Positions 32,735-41,500 of a DNA stretch of 64,000 nucleotides are shown here, one piece after another. Position numbers and translations under genes: made by a program. The DNA is taken from assembly GCA_035550215.1 (NCBI GenBank), contig DASZPM010000015.1:62001-126000 (forward strand), written 5' to 3'. Origin of the DNA: JABDFW01 sp035550215. Its GTDB lineage: Bacteria; Bacteroidota; Bacteroidia; Chitinophagales; Chitinophagaceae. Under the pieces are notes generated by a model. That model was given only the letters and a program-made list of their open reading frames with translations, searched no databases and was not told where the DNA came from. Numbering within the stretch: position 1 is the stretch's first letter; the number at the start of each line of letters is the position of its first letter.

Positions 32735-33078
32735 GGTTTTACATGGCATCGGCATTGCCGGCACATTTGCCGGGCAGTGCCGAAACCTGCCATATTTATA
32801 TCCCCGGCAATGCCTCTCCTCACCAGGGCATACCTCCAAAGCCCCGCTGTACTTTCACCAACAGCATATTATTACAAATCCCCGTCCCGGGTTTTATTGA
32901 AATTGCCTTACAACAGGTTTTCGCTATGGCCGTAAAACCGGTAACCTTGCTTAAACACTGAATTTAAAAAAACGTACAGTGCCTGTATCAAATTCGTACA
33001 TCTGCTCCGTACCCAGCACAAATGCCCCTTGAAAAACAATGAATTATAATTTGGCATTTTTTTAGCCCTGCCCTTAAC
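32735..33078. other. Gene-free gap with one long stem-loop
   Basis: CGGCATTGCCGGCA (32750-32763) pairs with TGCCGGGCAGTGCCG (32768-32782) apart from one mismatch and one bulge, 16 nt after the THX stop. No T run follows, so it may protect or end the THX mRNA by another route. The rest of the gap shows no credible gene. Confidence 0.5.
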
Positions 33079-34239
33079 ATGATGAGAAGAATAACTGCGT
33101 TTACATTAAGCCTTCTTTCTGTTATTTTAACAACCCAAACCACAGCGCAATCCCGCACTATTGATACATTAATAAATGTTGGAAGTTATTCCCTGCACTT
33201 TGTTATTGTGGAGGGGAAGGGTACACCTATTCTTTTTGAAGCAGGCGGTGGCGATGACGCTTCTGCATGGAAGAATATCTTGCAACCCGTATCGCAAATT
33301 ACCGGCGCGCCGCTGGTAACGTATGACCGGCCCGGGTTTGGCAAAAGCGGGTTGGATACGATTACCCATGGTATAATACCCAATATACAAGGGCTTGAAA
33401 CCGCGCTTACAAAATTAGGTTTTGGAGGTAATGTTATGTACGTGGCCCACTCGCAGGGGGGTATTTATGCCCAGGTTTTTGCATACCGCCATCCCACCCG
33501 GGTTAAAACGGCTGTACTGGTTGATGCAACCACCGCCTGCTTTTACCAACCGGCAAGGCTTGCAGCTACACAACAATCTATCAACCAGGGTAATGACAAA
33601 ATAAGATACACGCATCCCGGCATATATTTCCAGGGTGCTGACTTTAGCAATAACATTGAAGTGGTCCGCCGGTCACCATTCCCTTCCACCATACCGGTTA
33701 TTGATTTTGTGTCAGACAACCCACCTTTTAGCGATTCAATTGATATTGCAGACTGGAAACGCTGCCACAGAGAGTTTGTTGCAGCCGCAGCTAACCGCAC
33801 AGGTTTTACTGCGTGGGGCTGCGGCCACTATATATTTGAAGATAACCCGCCGCTGGTAATTACCGCTATAGCCAAAGCTTACGCAGGTATTGCAGGTAAA
33901 AGTGAAGCGGCAAAAATTAATAACCGTACTGTTAATTATACACTGCAGGCAGCGAACGAATTTAAAAAGCAGGAAACAGCGTACAGGCATTCTGAAGACG
34001 ACATAAACAGTTGGGGTTATGAATTAATGCAGGCAGGTGATATTAAAAAAGCGATGGAAGTATTTAAGTTGAATATTTTTCTGCATCCGTCAAACTGGAA
34101 TGTTTACGACAGCTACGGCGATGCACTGCTCAAAAACGGCGATAAAACTGAAGCTGCGAAAATGTACCGCAAATCCCTCGAACTAAACCCCGGCAACAAG
34201 CATGCCGCCAAAGCGCTTAATAACCTATCATCAAATTAG
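33079..34239 (+). CDS. Exported alpha/beta hydrolase with C-terminal TPR
   Basis: 386 residues with a signal peptide (MRRITAFTLSLLSVILTTQTTAQ). Hydrolase: ILFEAGGGDDASAW, VTYDRPGFGKSG, the nucleophile elbow VAHSQGGIYAQ and a late His in WGCGHYIFEDNP. The last 90 residues form two TPR-like repeats (INSWGYELMQAGDIKKAMEVFKLNIFLHPSNWNVYDSYGDALLKNGDKTEAAKMYRKSLELNPGN). An exported esterase or amidase with a protein-binding tail; substrate unknown. Confidence 0.87.
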   Translation: MMRRITAFTLSLLSVILTTQTTAQSRTIDTLINVGSYSLHFVIVEGKGTPILFEAGGGDDASAWKNILQPVSQITGAPLVTYDRPGFGKSGLDTITHGIIPNIQGLETALTKLGFGGNVMYVAHSQGGIYAQVFAYRHPTRVKTAVLVDATTACFYQPARLAATQQSINQGNDKIRYTHPGIYFQGADFSNNIEVVRRSPFPSTIPVIDFVSDNPPFSDSIDIADWKRCHREFVAAAANRTGFTAWGCGHYIFEDNPPLVITAIAKAYAGIAGKSEAAKINNRTVNYTLQAANEFKKQETAYRHSEDDINSWGYELMQAGDIKKAMEVFKLNIFLHPSNWNVYDSYGDALLKNGDKTEAAKMYRKSLELNPGNKHAAKALNNLSSN

Positions 34240-34324
34240 CTTGTCATATAAATTTAAAATACTAAAAGCTGTAACAAAAGCAATAACACAACGTTCAACA
34301 CAAAAACACAAAAAAAAAGTAAAC

Positions 34325-35359
34325 ATGAAAAAATATCTTTTTCTTTTTGCGCTTGCATGCGGTACGTATGCAGTAAATGCGCAATCAAATGATGATGTGC
34401 CTTATCTTACCAAACCCCTGTCAGGGGAAGCTGTCCAGTCTGTTGAAGTTCAAACGTCCGGCGGCAGTATTATGGTTAAAGGCGGCAGCGGAACCGATGC
34501 ACGCCTTGAAATGTATGTAAAAGGCAATAATGACAGGACACTCTCAAAAGAAGAAATTAAGCAGCGGCTGGATGAATATTATGACATAACAATTTCTGTT
34601 GTTAATCATAAGGTTACTGCTATAGCAAAAAACAAGAGAAATATTTCTGATTGGAGAAGAGGTGTAAGCATTTCCTTCAGGGTATATGTTCCGCAAAATG
34701 TTTCAACAGACCTGGGAACAAGCGGTGGCAGCATTTCGCTTTCAAATTTAAGCGGTAATGAAAAATTTCAAACAAGCGGCGGCAGCCTGCATGTTGACCA
34801 TCTTTCCGGTAAAGTGGTAGGCGGTACCTCCGGCGGAAGTATCCATCTTTCTGACTCACAGGATGATATTGACCTTTCAACCAGCGGCGGAAGTATTGAA
34901 GCAAGTAACTGCAGCGGCACTATAAGGCTGGAAACCTCCGGCGGCTCGCTGCATCTCTATAACCTTAAAGGCAGCATCCGTGCAGGCACAAGCGGCGGCA
35001 GCGCGGAAGGCAGCGATATTTCCGGCGAACTGGCCGTACATACTTCCGGCAGCAGCATCAGGCTTCAAAACCTATCCTGCAGCCTTGACGCCTCTACCAG
35101 CGGCGCCAGCATTAATGTTGAAATGGCTTCGCTTGGCAAATACCTTAAAATATCCAATGGCGGCGGTAATATAAACCTTACAATACCGCAGGGCAAGGGT
35201 GTTGATTTAACACTTGACGCGGATAAAATAAACGTAAACCAGTTAGACAATTTCAGGGGCAGCCAGGAAGATGGCCACATGAAGGGAACTTTAAATGGCG
35301 GTGGCATACCAGTTACGCTTGATGCCGGCGGTGGTAAAATATACCTTACTATGAAGTAG
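34325..35359 (+). CDS. Exported DUF4097-like beta-helix protein with 18-residue repeats
   Basis: 344 residues from ATG 34325 (MKKYLFLFALACGTYAVNAQ, signal peptide); the upstream in-frame ATG at 34202 lies inside the preceding gene. A TSGGS motif recurs at T132, T150, T168, T186, T204 and T222, and as TSGSS/TSGAS at T240 and T258: eight turns at exactly 18 residues. One earlier copy is at T44. This regular period fits a parallel beta-helix with one turn per repeat, as in DUF4097/DUF2807 proteins. Likely periplasmic or surface-bound; role unknown. Confidence 0.88.
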   Translation: MKKYLFLFALACGTYAVNAQSNDDVPYLTKPLSGEAVQSVEVQTSGGSIMVKGGSGTDARLEMYVKGNNDRTLSKEEIKQRLDEYYDITISVVNHKVTAIAKNKRNISDWRRGVSISFRVYVPQNVSTDLGTSGGSISLSNLSGNEKFQTSGGSLHVDHLSGKVVGGTSGGSIHLSDSQDDIDLSTSGGSIEASNCSGTIRLETSGGSLHLYNLKGSIRAGTSGGSAEGSDISGELAVHTSGSSIRLQNLSCSLDASTSGASINVEMASLGKYLKISNGGGNINLTIPQGKGVDLTLDADKINVNQLDNFRGSQEDGHMKGTLNGGGIPVTLDAGGGKIYLTMK

Positions 35360-35383
35360 GCGCTTATTATTTATTAAAACAGC

Positions 35384-35428
35384 AACACCCAATGTTCAGG
35401 GCCTTACCGCCGGTGAACATTGGGTGTT
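35384..35428. terminator. Two-way terminator between convergent genes
   Basis: AACACCCAATGTTCA (35384-35398) and TGAACATTGGGTGTT (35414-35428) form a perfect 15-bp stem with a 15-nt loop. T runs are short on both sides, but the position between convergent genes supports the role. Confidence 0.65.
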
Positions 35429-35453
35429 TGTATGCCCAGTGAGGGGGTATGTA

Positions 35454-37889
35454 TTACAGGCTGAATTCTTCTTTCATTTGCGCGGCAGCCTTTTCAACAA
35501 TCTCGTTAATATAGGCAACCTTAGCAGGTATTTCTTCCAGGTTCTCCCTTGTTTTTGCATTTAGTTCCACGCGTTTAATATCGGCGCGTATAGCATCAAT
35601 ATTTACAAGGTCGATGCTTGATTTCATTTTGTGCGCCATAAAATAAACCCGCTCCCAATCACCATTATCACAGGCTGTTACAAGTTCTCCGGCGTTTTTA
35701 GGCACATTTTGTATAAACAGCCCCACAATATTTTTAATAAAGCCTTCGTCATCTTTTTGAATAATCCGTAAATCTGCGAGATTGTACAGTTTTTCCACTT
35801 TTGCCGCAACGGGCTCTTCTGCGTCTCCTGCTTCTGCCTCGTTACCTTCGCCAACCTCAAGATAGTCTTCCGGCAATATGCCTGAAATTGCCTCGTATAA
35901 TTCTTTTTCTTTAAACGGCTTTGTAAGATAGCCGTTCATGCCCACTGCAAAATATTTTTGCTCCTCTCCTTTCAGCGCATTAGCCGTAAGTGCTATAATC
36001 GGTATATTTCTTTTCTTTTCATCAGTCATTGCCCTTATTTCAGAAGCCGCCTCAATACCATTTTTCACAGGCATTTGTATATCCATTAAAACAACATCAA
36101 AATCATCCTGCAATAACAATTGTATTGCCTCGTTGCCATTGCCGGCAGTTTTTGCCTCAAAACCAAAGTGTTGTAAAATTTTATTAGCCAGCAGTTGATT
36201 AATATCATTGTCTTCGGCCAATAATACTTTTACTTTTTTACTGATAACCCTGCTTTGCTTTTCTGTTTTCTGGCTCATTTCTATCGAGTGCTTATATGTT
36301 TTAAAAGGTATTTCAACATGAAAGGTACTACCAATATTTAGTTTACTGTCAATCCATATACGCCCATTTTGCATGTCAACCAGGTTTTTGGTAATTGCCA
36401 GCCCCAGCCCCGTGCCACCGTACATGCGGGTGGTTTCGGGATAAGCCTGTGTAAACGGACTGAATATTTTTTCAAATCCCTTATCAGCAATACCAATGCC
36501 TGTATCTCTTACCGTAAAATGAACAGTGGTTATTTCTTCTCCCTTTTCAACAACTGACGCTGTTACCTCAACCGCGCCTTCATGTGTAAATTTAATAGCA
36601 TTACTGATAAGATTATTCATTATTTGCGTAAAACGTGTTGGGTCGCCCAACACAGCCAGCTCTTTTTCAATATTCAATTGCAGGTGCAAATCCAGTTTTT
36701 TGGTTTCGGCTATCGGCTTAAACAGGCTTATAATAGATTCCAGCTTTTCACTAACATAAAAGGGAATCATCTCAAAGTCAATATTGCCGCTATTGATTTT
36801 TTCCAGGTCAAGTATATCATTAATAATGTTAAGCAGGGTTTGGGCAGAATCCTGCACTATTTTCAGGTAATTTGCCTGCTCCTTATTCACATGTGTTTTT
36901 TGTAATAAGGCAGTTATACCCATAATGCCGTTCATAGGCGTGCGTATTTCGTGGCTCATGTTGGCCAGGAATTTCTCTTTCATCCTCGCTGTTTCTTCGG
37001 TAATTTTCTTCGCCTCTTTTAATTCTTTTTCCATTGCAATGCGCTCCGTAACATCCTGCGAGAAAGCGATAATATATGGCTCTTCGCCCTGTACCTCCAC
37101 CCTGAAATTTTGGTATAAAAGATACACAAGGCTGCCGTTTTTATGTATAACCCTGAAAACGCCCTTAATTTTTTGATTACTTTTTACCGGTGTCAGGTAA
37201 TTTTCTTCAAACAACGGTTTATCGCTTTCAGGTAAAAACCAACGTATGCTCTTACCCACAGCTTCTTCGGCCCGGTAACCTGTTTGTTCACAAAAAGCGG
37301 GGTTAACTTCCATAAGCACCCCATCCATATCGTGCGTGCATATTAACGCCTGGCTGTAATTAAAAAGATCTTTGTATTTCTTTTCGCTTATCTCAATTTG
37401 TTCTTCGTATTTCCTGCGCTCCGTTATATCAAAACCATACCCTATTAGCAGCTTAACCTGTTGGTTTTCGTCTAATACCGGCGATAATTTTCTTACATGA
37501 TAGCTTACTTTACCTTCCCGGCTAACCATTCTTTCTTCCCATTCAACCTCGCCCTTTTCTTCTATGGCCTTTGTTAATTTTTCTCTCCTGTTTTCTGCAA
37601 TAGCAAGGTCTTTTCCCCTTGCTGCACAAAATTCAAAATCATCTTTGCCTATAATCCACTCCCTTGTTTCATCATCCCTGATAGCTTCAGGGTTAACGAA
37701 CATATATTTTAATAACGGCGAGAATACCGCGATATCAGAAGGTATTTTATTAAGAATATCTTCATAAAATCTTTTCTGTTCTGCAACAGCCCTTGTAGCC
37801 CTTTCCATTTCGGTAGCATCATGAAATATCCACATGTCTGCCACAACGCTTTCCCCATACCTGAACGGCGTGTAATCGCGAAATATCAC
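35454..37889 (-). CDS. Hybrid histidine kinase, main reading frame
   Basis: 811 residues in this frame; the GTG at 37889 is almost surely internal. Visible order: end of a PAS domain (VIFRDYTPFRYGE...DATEMERA), PAS at about 40-160, PAS at about 168-285 (GYRAEEAVGKSIRWFL), HisKA with H313 in ANMSHEIRTPMNG, ATPase (NNLISNAIKFTHEG, GTGLGLAITKNLV), a receiver (LLAEDNDINQ, VVLMDIQMP, LTKPFKE) and a C-terminal Hpt domain with His in MAHKMKSSIDL. The frame stays open upstream through RPEDIARRVFEITSLQQPVL, which joins the frame of 37943-38251 by a -1 shift. It probably works with the NtrC-type regulator encoded upstream. Confidence 0.92.
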   Translation of the reverse strand: MIFRDYTPFRYGESVVADMWIFHDATEMERATRAVAEQKRFYEDILNKIPSDIAVFSPLLKYMFVNPEAIRDDETREWIIGKDDFEFCAARGKDLAIAENRREKLTKAIEEKGEVEWEERMVSREGKVSYHVRKLSPVLDENQQVKLLIGYGFDITERRKYEEQIEISEKKYKDLFNYSQALICTHDMDGVLMEVNPAFCEQTGYRAEEAVGKSIRWFLPESDKPLFEENYLTPVKSNQKIKGVFRVIHKNGSLVYLLYQNFRVEVQGEEPYIIAFSQDVTERIAMEKELKEAKKITEETARMKEKFLANMSHEIRTPMNGIMGITALLQKTHVNKEQANYLKIVQDSAQTLLNIINDILDLEKINSGNIDFEMIPFYVSEKLESIISLFKPIAETKKLDLHLQLNIEKELAVLGDPTRFTQIMNNLISNAIKFTHEGAVEVTASVVEKGEEITTVHFTVRDTGIGIADKGFEKIFSPFTQAYPETTRMYGGTGLGLAITKNLVDMQNGRIWIDSKLNIGSTFHVEIPFKTYKHSIEMSQKTEKQSRVISKKVKVLLAEDNDINQLLANKILQHFGFEAKTAGNGNEAIQLLLQDDFDVVLMDIQMPVKNGIEAASEIRAMTDEKKRNIPIIALTANALKGEEQKYFAVGMNGYLTKPFKEKELYEAISGILPEDYLEVGEGNEAEAGDAEEPVAAKVEKLYNLADLRIIQKDDEGFIKNIVGLFIQNVPKNAGELVTACDNGDWERVYFMAHKMKSSIDLVNIDAIRADIKRVELNAKTRENLEEIPAKVAYINEIVEKAAAQMKEEFSL

Positions 37890-37942
37890 TCTTCCGTCAA
37901 CAGTTTCAATGCGGTCGTTTAATACAGGTTGCTGAAGGCTTG

Positions 37943-38251
37943 TTATTTCAAATACCCTCCTGGCAATATCTTCAGGCCTTTTAAAAGGTGTTTTACCTGG
38001 TTTAGTACTTCAATGGTATTTTTTCCTCTTACGTCTGTGGTAGTGTATGGTATATTTAAAAATTTGCAAAGTTTTTCATTGGCGGCAATTACAATTCTTT
38101 CATGTGTAACCAGCAAGGTGGGGTATGGCATATTCTCAATAAGCGCCTGCATGCTTTCAGCATTTAATAACAAGTCCTGTTTCTCCTGCAGCATGACTTT
38201 ATGTTCTTCCATAGCATCAAAATAATACCCCTCCGTACGGTTACATACCAT
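37943..38251 (-). CDS. Hybrid histidine kinase, N-terminal frame
   Basis: 102 residues starting at ATG 38251. It holds a coiled N-terminus (MEEHKVMLQEKQDLLLNAES) and the first half of a PAS domain (LIENMPYPTLLVTHERIVIAANEKLCKFLNIPYTTTDVRGKNTIEVLNQVKHLLK). After LLK the frame turns into unrelated residues (GLKILPGGYLK) and stops, while the -1 frame continues the PAS fold as RPEDIARRVFEI. This is the 5' part of the kinase gene, not a separate gene. Confidence 0.85.
   Translation of the reverse strand: MVCNRTEGYYFDAMEEHKVMLQEKQDLLLNAESMQALIENMPYPTLLVTHERIVIAANEKLCKFLNIPYTTTDVRGKNTIEVLNQVKHLLKGLKILPGGYLK
37979..37985 (-). other. T TTA AAA heptamer at the kinase frame junction
   Basis: On the minus strand the N-terminal frame reads CTT TTA AAA GGC; T-TTA-AAA fits the X-XXY-YYZ slippery pattern in exactly the right phase. 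A -1 shift here gives ...HLLK-RPEDIARR..., a continuous PAS domain. The surrounding CCTTTTAAAAGG is itself a palindrome. A one-base A deletion (or read error) in the run would give the same picture. Confidence 0.55.
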
Positions 38252-38304
38252 TAGTAATTGCCCCGGGTACGGAAGGGTAATGTAAAATTTAAACAGTTAA
38301 AAGC

Positions 38305-39699
38305 CTATATTGTTCTGTCGGCCTTTTTAACCAATGTCAGCTCATTATTCTTTATCATCCTGTATATGGTGGATTTACCAATATCCAGTTTTCGTGCCAC
38401 CTCCACTACATCGTAGCTGTTATTATCCAGCAAATGCTGTATAAGTCTTATATTATAATCTTTTAAAGTCAGGTCGTTTTGTATAATGCTAAATGCCCCG
38501 GCTGTACTGGCGTTACTGTAATTACGCAGTTGCAGGTGCTCCTCCGTTATTTCATCGTCATCACACAAAACACAGGCAAGGTCTATGATAGATTTTAATT
38601 CTCTTATGTTGCCCGGGTAGCTGTAGGACATCAATTTCTTTTTTGCCTCTACTGACAGGTTCTTTTTGCTTACCTGGTTCTCGCTGCAATATTGCTCAAT
38701 AAAACTCCGGGCTATTAAAATTATATCATTGTCGCGTTCGCGCAACGGCGGCAAATGCACCGGCAGGCCAAGCAGGCGGTAATAAAGGTCTTCTCTAAAC
38801 CTTCCTTTTTTTACTTCCTCCAGCAAATTGCGGTGTGTAGCCACAATAATGCGGGCGTTTATTTTTATTATTTCGTTGCTGCCAACCCTTGTTATTTCTT
38901 TTTCCTGCAGGGCGCGCAAAAGTTTGGCTTGCATATTTATATCCATCTCCCCTATTTCATCCAGGAAGAGTGTGCCTTTATTTGCCTCCTCAAACTTACC
39001 CAGCCTGCGGGATACCGCGCCGGTAAAAGAGCCCTTTTCATGGCCAAACAATTCGCTTTCCAGCAGTTCGCCGGGTATGGCAGCCACGTTGATTGGCACG
39101 AAGCTGAATTTCTTTCTTTCGGAGTTAAAATGAATAGCTTTCGCCGCCAGTTCCTTTCCTGTGCCGGTTTCACCGGTAATGGAGACAGTGATATTGCTGC
39201 TGGCAGCCTTTTCCATCATGGTAAAAACCTTTTTAATGGCCGGGCTGTTACCAATAATTATTTTCTGGAAGTTATATTTCTTCTCAACTTCTTTTTGCAG
39301 GCTTTCCAGTTCCTGCTTCAGGGCAATATTTTCCCGCAGGTTTTGTATAGCCATCCAAAGTTTTTCCTGCGTGTCGCTATCTTTTACAATATAGTCATGG
39401 GCGCCTTTTTTAAACAGGTCAATGGCAACCCGTATATCTTCCTGGCCCGAAATCATAATTACTTTGGTATCGGGGCTCAATTCACGTATCTGCGTTAAAA
39501 GATTATCACCCGTGGCATCGGGCAGCGAATAATCCAGGGTTACAATATCAGGTTTTTCATGTATATATGCCAGCACCTCCTTCGCCGCGCCAAATTTTTT
39601 TACCTGGTAATCAGGGTTGAGCGAAAGAAAATGCGCCAGCACCGCGCTGTACATGGCATCATCTTCAACAACAAAAATATTAATGGGTTTTTGCTTCAT
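38305..39699 (-). CDS. NtrC-type sigma-54 response regulator
   Basis: 464 residues. Receiver 1-120 (VVEDDAMYSAVL, phospho-Asp in VTLDYSLPDATG, conserved K in VKDSD), AAA+ domain with Walker A GETGTGKEL, sigma-54 loop GSFTGA in place of the usual GAFTGA, Walker B GTLFLDEIGEM, and a Fis-type helix-turn-helix (YDVVEVARKLDIGKSTIYRMIKNNEL). It should activate sigma-54 promoters. The hybrid kinase gene follows by 53 nt on the same strand. Confidence 0.95.
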   Translation of the reverse strand: MKQKPINIFVVEDDAMYSAVLAHFLSLNPDYQVKKFGAAKEVLAYIHEKPDIVTLDYSLPDATGDNLLTQIRELSPDTKVIMISGQEDIRVAIDLFKKGAHDYIVKDSDTQEKLWMAIQNLRENIALKQELESLQKEVEKKYNFQKIIIGNSPAIKKVFTMMEKAASSNITVSITGETGTGKELAAKAIHFNSERKKFSFVPINVAAIPGELLESELFGHEKGSFTGAVSRRLGKFEEANKGTLFLDEIGEMDINMQAKLLRALQEKEITRVGSNEIIKINARIIVATHRNLLEEVKKGRFREDLYYRLLGLPVHLPPLRERDNDIILIARSFIEQYCSENQVSKKNLSVEAKKKLMSYSYPGNIRELKSIIDLACVLCDDDEITEEHLQLRNYSNASTAGAFSIIQNDLTLKDYNIRLIQHLLDNNSYDVVEVARKLDIGKSTIYRMIKNNELTLVKKADRTI

Positions 39700-39833
39700 G
39701 AAATAAACACTTATTGTAAATATCGGGTTTTGGCGTAATTTATTATAAAATTACATTGCTCCAATAAATTATGGCCGCTATAATAGGTATTTGCCGCTGT
39801 TACTTTTTTTAGAGCCAAATGACCGTTAAGGTT

Positions 39834-39841
39834 TATTTTTG
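39834..39841 (+). promoter_or_regulatory. -7 element of gatC
   Basis: TATTTTTG matches TAnnTTTG and ends 5 nt before the gatC ATG at 39847, so the mRNA is likely leaderless or has only a few leader bases. A TTTA at 39808-39811 is the best -33 candidate. Confidence 0.6.
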
Positions 39842-39846
39842 TTATT

Positions 39847-40137
39847 ATGAAGGTAGATAATGCCATGATTGATAACCTTGCCCACCTTGCAAGGCTTGAA
39901 TTTAGTGACGAAGAAAAGGCTGAATTGCAGAAAGACCTGCAAAGTATGATTGCATTTGTGGAGAAATTAAACGAAATTGATACCACCGGTGTTAAGCCAT
40001 TATTACACATGAGCAGCGAAATAAATGTTTTGCGGGAGGATGAAGTAAAAAATTCAATAACACATGAGGAAGCTTTGCTAAACGCACCTGTACCTGATAA
40101 GGTTTATTTTAAAGTGCCTAAAGTTATAAAAAAATAA
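39847..40137 (+). CDS. gatC: Asp-tRNA(Asn)/Glu-tRNA(Gln) amidotransferase subunit C
   Basis: 96 residues: MIDNLAHLARLEFSDEEKAELQKDLQSMIAFVEKLNEIDTTGVKPL and the Pro-rich tail DKVYFKVPKVI are the GatC pattern. GatC stabilises the GatAB complex that converts Glu-tRNA(Gln) and/or Asp-tRNA(Asn). GatA and GatB are not in the window. Confidence 0.95.
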   Translation: MKVDNAMIDNLAHLARLEFSDEEKAELQKDLQSMIAFVEKLNEIDTTGVKPLLHMSSEINVLREDEVKNSITHEEALLNAPVPDKVYFKVPKVIKK

Positions 40138-40178
40138 CGGGCTGCACAGCAACTGCTTACAAACAAACGCGTATTTAG

Positions 40179-40892
40179 ATGATGCAATCTATTATTCACT
40201 TAGACAACCTGCAGAAAAGCTATTTTATGGGCAGTCAGGCTATACCTGTATTAAAAGGTATTTCGCTGGATATATTTAAAAATGAATATGTAGCCCTGAT
40301 GGGGCCGAGCGGAAGCGGTAAAAGCACCCTTATGAACATTCTGGGTTGTTTAGATACGCCTACCGGCGGCAAATATGTTTTGAACGGGAATGATGTTAGC
40401 AGGATGGCCGACGATGAACTGGCCGAAATACGCAATACAGAAATAGGTTTTGTGTTTCAGCAGTTTAACCTTTTGCCCAGGCTTACGGCTGCTGAAAATG
40501 TGGCGCTGCCGCTTGTATATGCAGGCATACCCAAGAAAGAAAGGCTGGAAAGAGCCGTGGAAGCGCTTAAAAAAGTAGGATTGGGTGACAGGACCGACCA
40601 TAAATCAAACGAAATGAGCGGTGGCCAGATACAGCGCGTTGCCATTGCACGCGCTATTGTAAACAACCCTTCACTTTTATTGGCTGACGAACCTACCGGT
40701 AACCTTGATACGAAAACCTCTGTAGAAGTGATGGAAATATTCGGCAACATACAGGCTGCCGGCAATACCGTGGTTTTGGTAACCCACGAGGAAGATATTG
40801 CCGCTTACGCCAAAAGAATTGTACGGTTAAGAGATGGGTTAATTGAAACCGATATAAGAAATGCTCCCCACGGCAGCGCTGTATTTGCATAG
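40179..40892 (+). CDS. ABC transporter ATP-binding protein (LolD/MacB type)
   Basis: 237 residues. Walker A GPSGSGKST, Q-loop VFQQFNLLPRLTAAENVALPL, signature MSGGQIQRVAIARA, Walker B LLLADEPTGNLD and VTHEED: the LolD/MacB/FtsE-like pattern. Such ATPases drive lipoprotein release, efflux or other mechanotransmission permeases. No permease gene is adjacent; the partner must lie elsewhere. Confidence 0.93.
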   Translation: MMQSIIHLDNLQKSYFMGSQAIPVLKGISLDIFKNEYVALMGPSGSGKSTLMNILGCLDTPTGGKYVLNGNDVSRMADDELAEIRNTEIGFVFQQFNLLPRLTAAENVALPLVYAGIPKKERLERAVEALKKVGLGDRTDHKSNEMSGGQIQRVAIARAIVNNPSLLLADEPTGNLDTKTSVEVMEIFGNIQAAGNTVVLVTHEEDIAAYAKRIVRLRDGLIETDIRNAPHGSAVFA

Positions 40893-40924
40893 TTTATGCC
40901 GCTAATAGCCTAAATAACATCATT

Positions 40925-41485
40925 TTGTCCACAAAGATTTATACAAAAACCGGCGACAAAGGCCTTACAAGTTTAATTGGCGGTACTAAAGTGCCAAAAA
41001 GCCATATTAGAATTGAGAGTTACGGCACAGTAGATGAATTAAACTCGCACTTAGGCCTGTTGAGCGATTATTGTAATGATGAGCACAGCAAGGTGGTGCT
41101 AAAAGAAATACAGGACAGGTTGTTTACCATAGGCTCCTCGCTGGCATGCGACCCGGATAAGGACACCAAAATGGAAATTCCTGATTTGAAAGAAGAGGAT
41201 ATTACGCTGCTGGAAAAAGAAATAGACGTGATGAATGAAATACTGCCGGTAATGAAAAACTTTATTTTACCGGGCGGCCACCCGGCTGTTTCAACAGCGC
41301 ACATTGCGCGCTGTGTTTGCAGGCGGGCAGAAAGGGCCTGCGTTAACATGCATGAGCAGCAAATGTTTGTTGATGCCCTTGTGCTTAAATATCTCAACCG
41401 GCTGAGCGACTACCTGTTCGTCCTGGCGCGGTACATTGGCCACCTGCTTAATGTACCTGAAGTTATCTGGAAGGCACGCATGTAG
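40925..41485 (+). CDS. Cob(I)alamin adenosyltransferase (PduO type)
   Basis: 186 residues from a TTG at 40925; no ATG or GTG fits the conserved start STKIYTKTGDKGLTSLIGGTKVPK. Further PduO motifs: YGTVDELNSHLG, ILPGGHPAVSTAHIARCVCRRAERACV and LNRLSDYLFVLARY. It transfers the adenosyl group of ATP to cob(I)alamin. No cobalamin synthesis or riboswitch is seen nearby. Confidence 0.94.
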   Translation: MSTKIYTKTGDKGLTSLIGGTKVPKSHIRIESYGTVDELNSHLGLLSDYCNDEHSKVVLKEIQDRLFTIGSSLACDPDKDTKMEIPDLKEEDITLLEKEIDVMNEILPVMKNFILPGGHPAVSTAHIARCVCRRAERACVNMHEQQMFVDALVLKYLNRLSDYLFVLARYIGHLLNVPEVIWKARM

Positions 41486-41500
41486 TTTAAATTACTGTAA

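Noticed and set aside
32550..32900. Plus-strand open frame of 116 codons after the HU genes
   Set aside because: The real gene here is the 37-codon THX gene in another frame at 32621-32734; the longer frame shows a biased, unstructured sequence.
34202..34324. Upstream ATG for the DUF4097-like gene
   Set aside because: It lies inside the preceding hydrolase-TPR gene and would bury the signal peptide; ATG 34325 gives a clean one.
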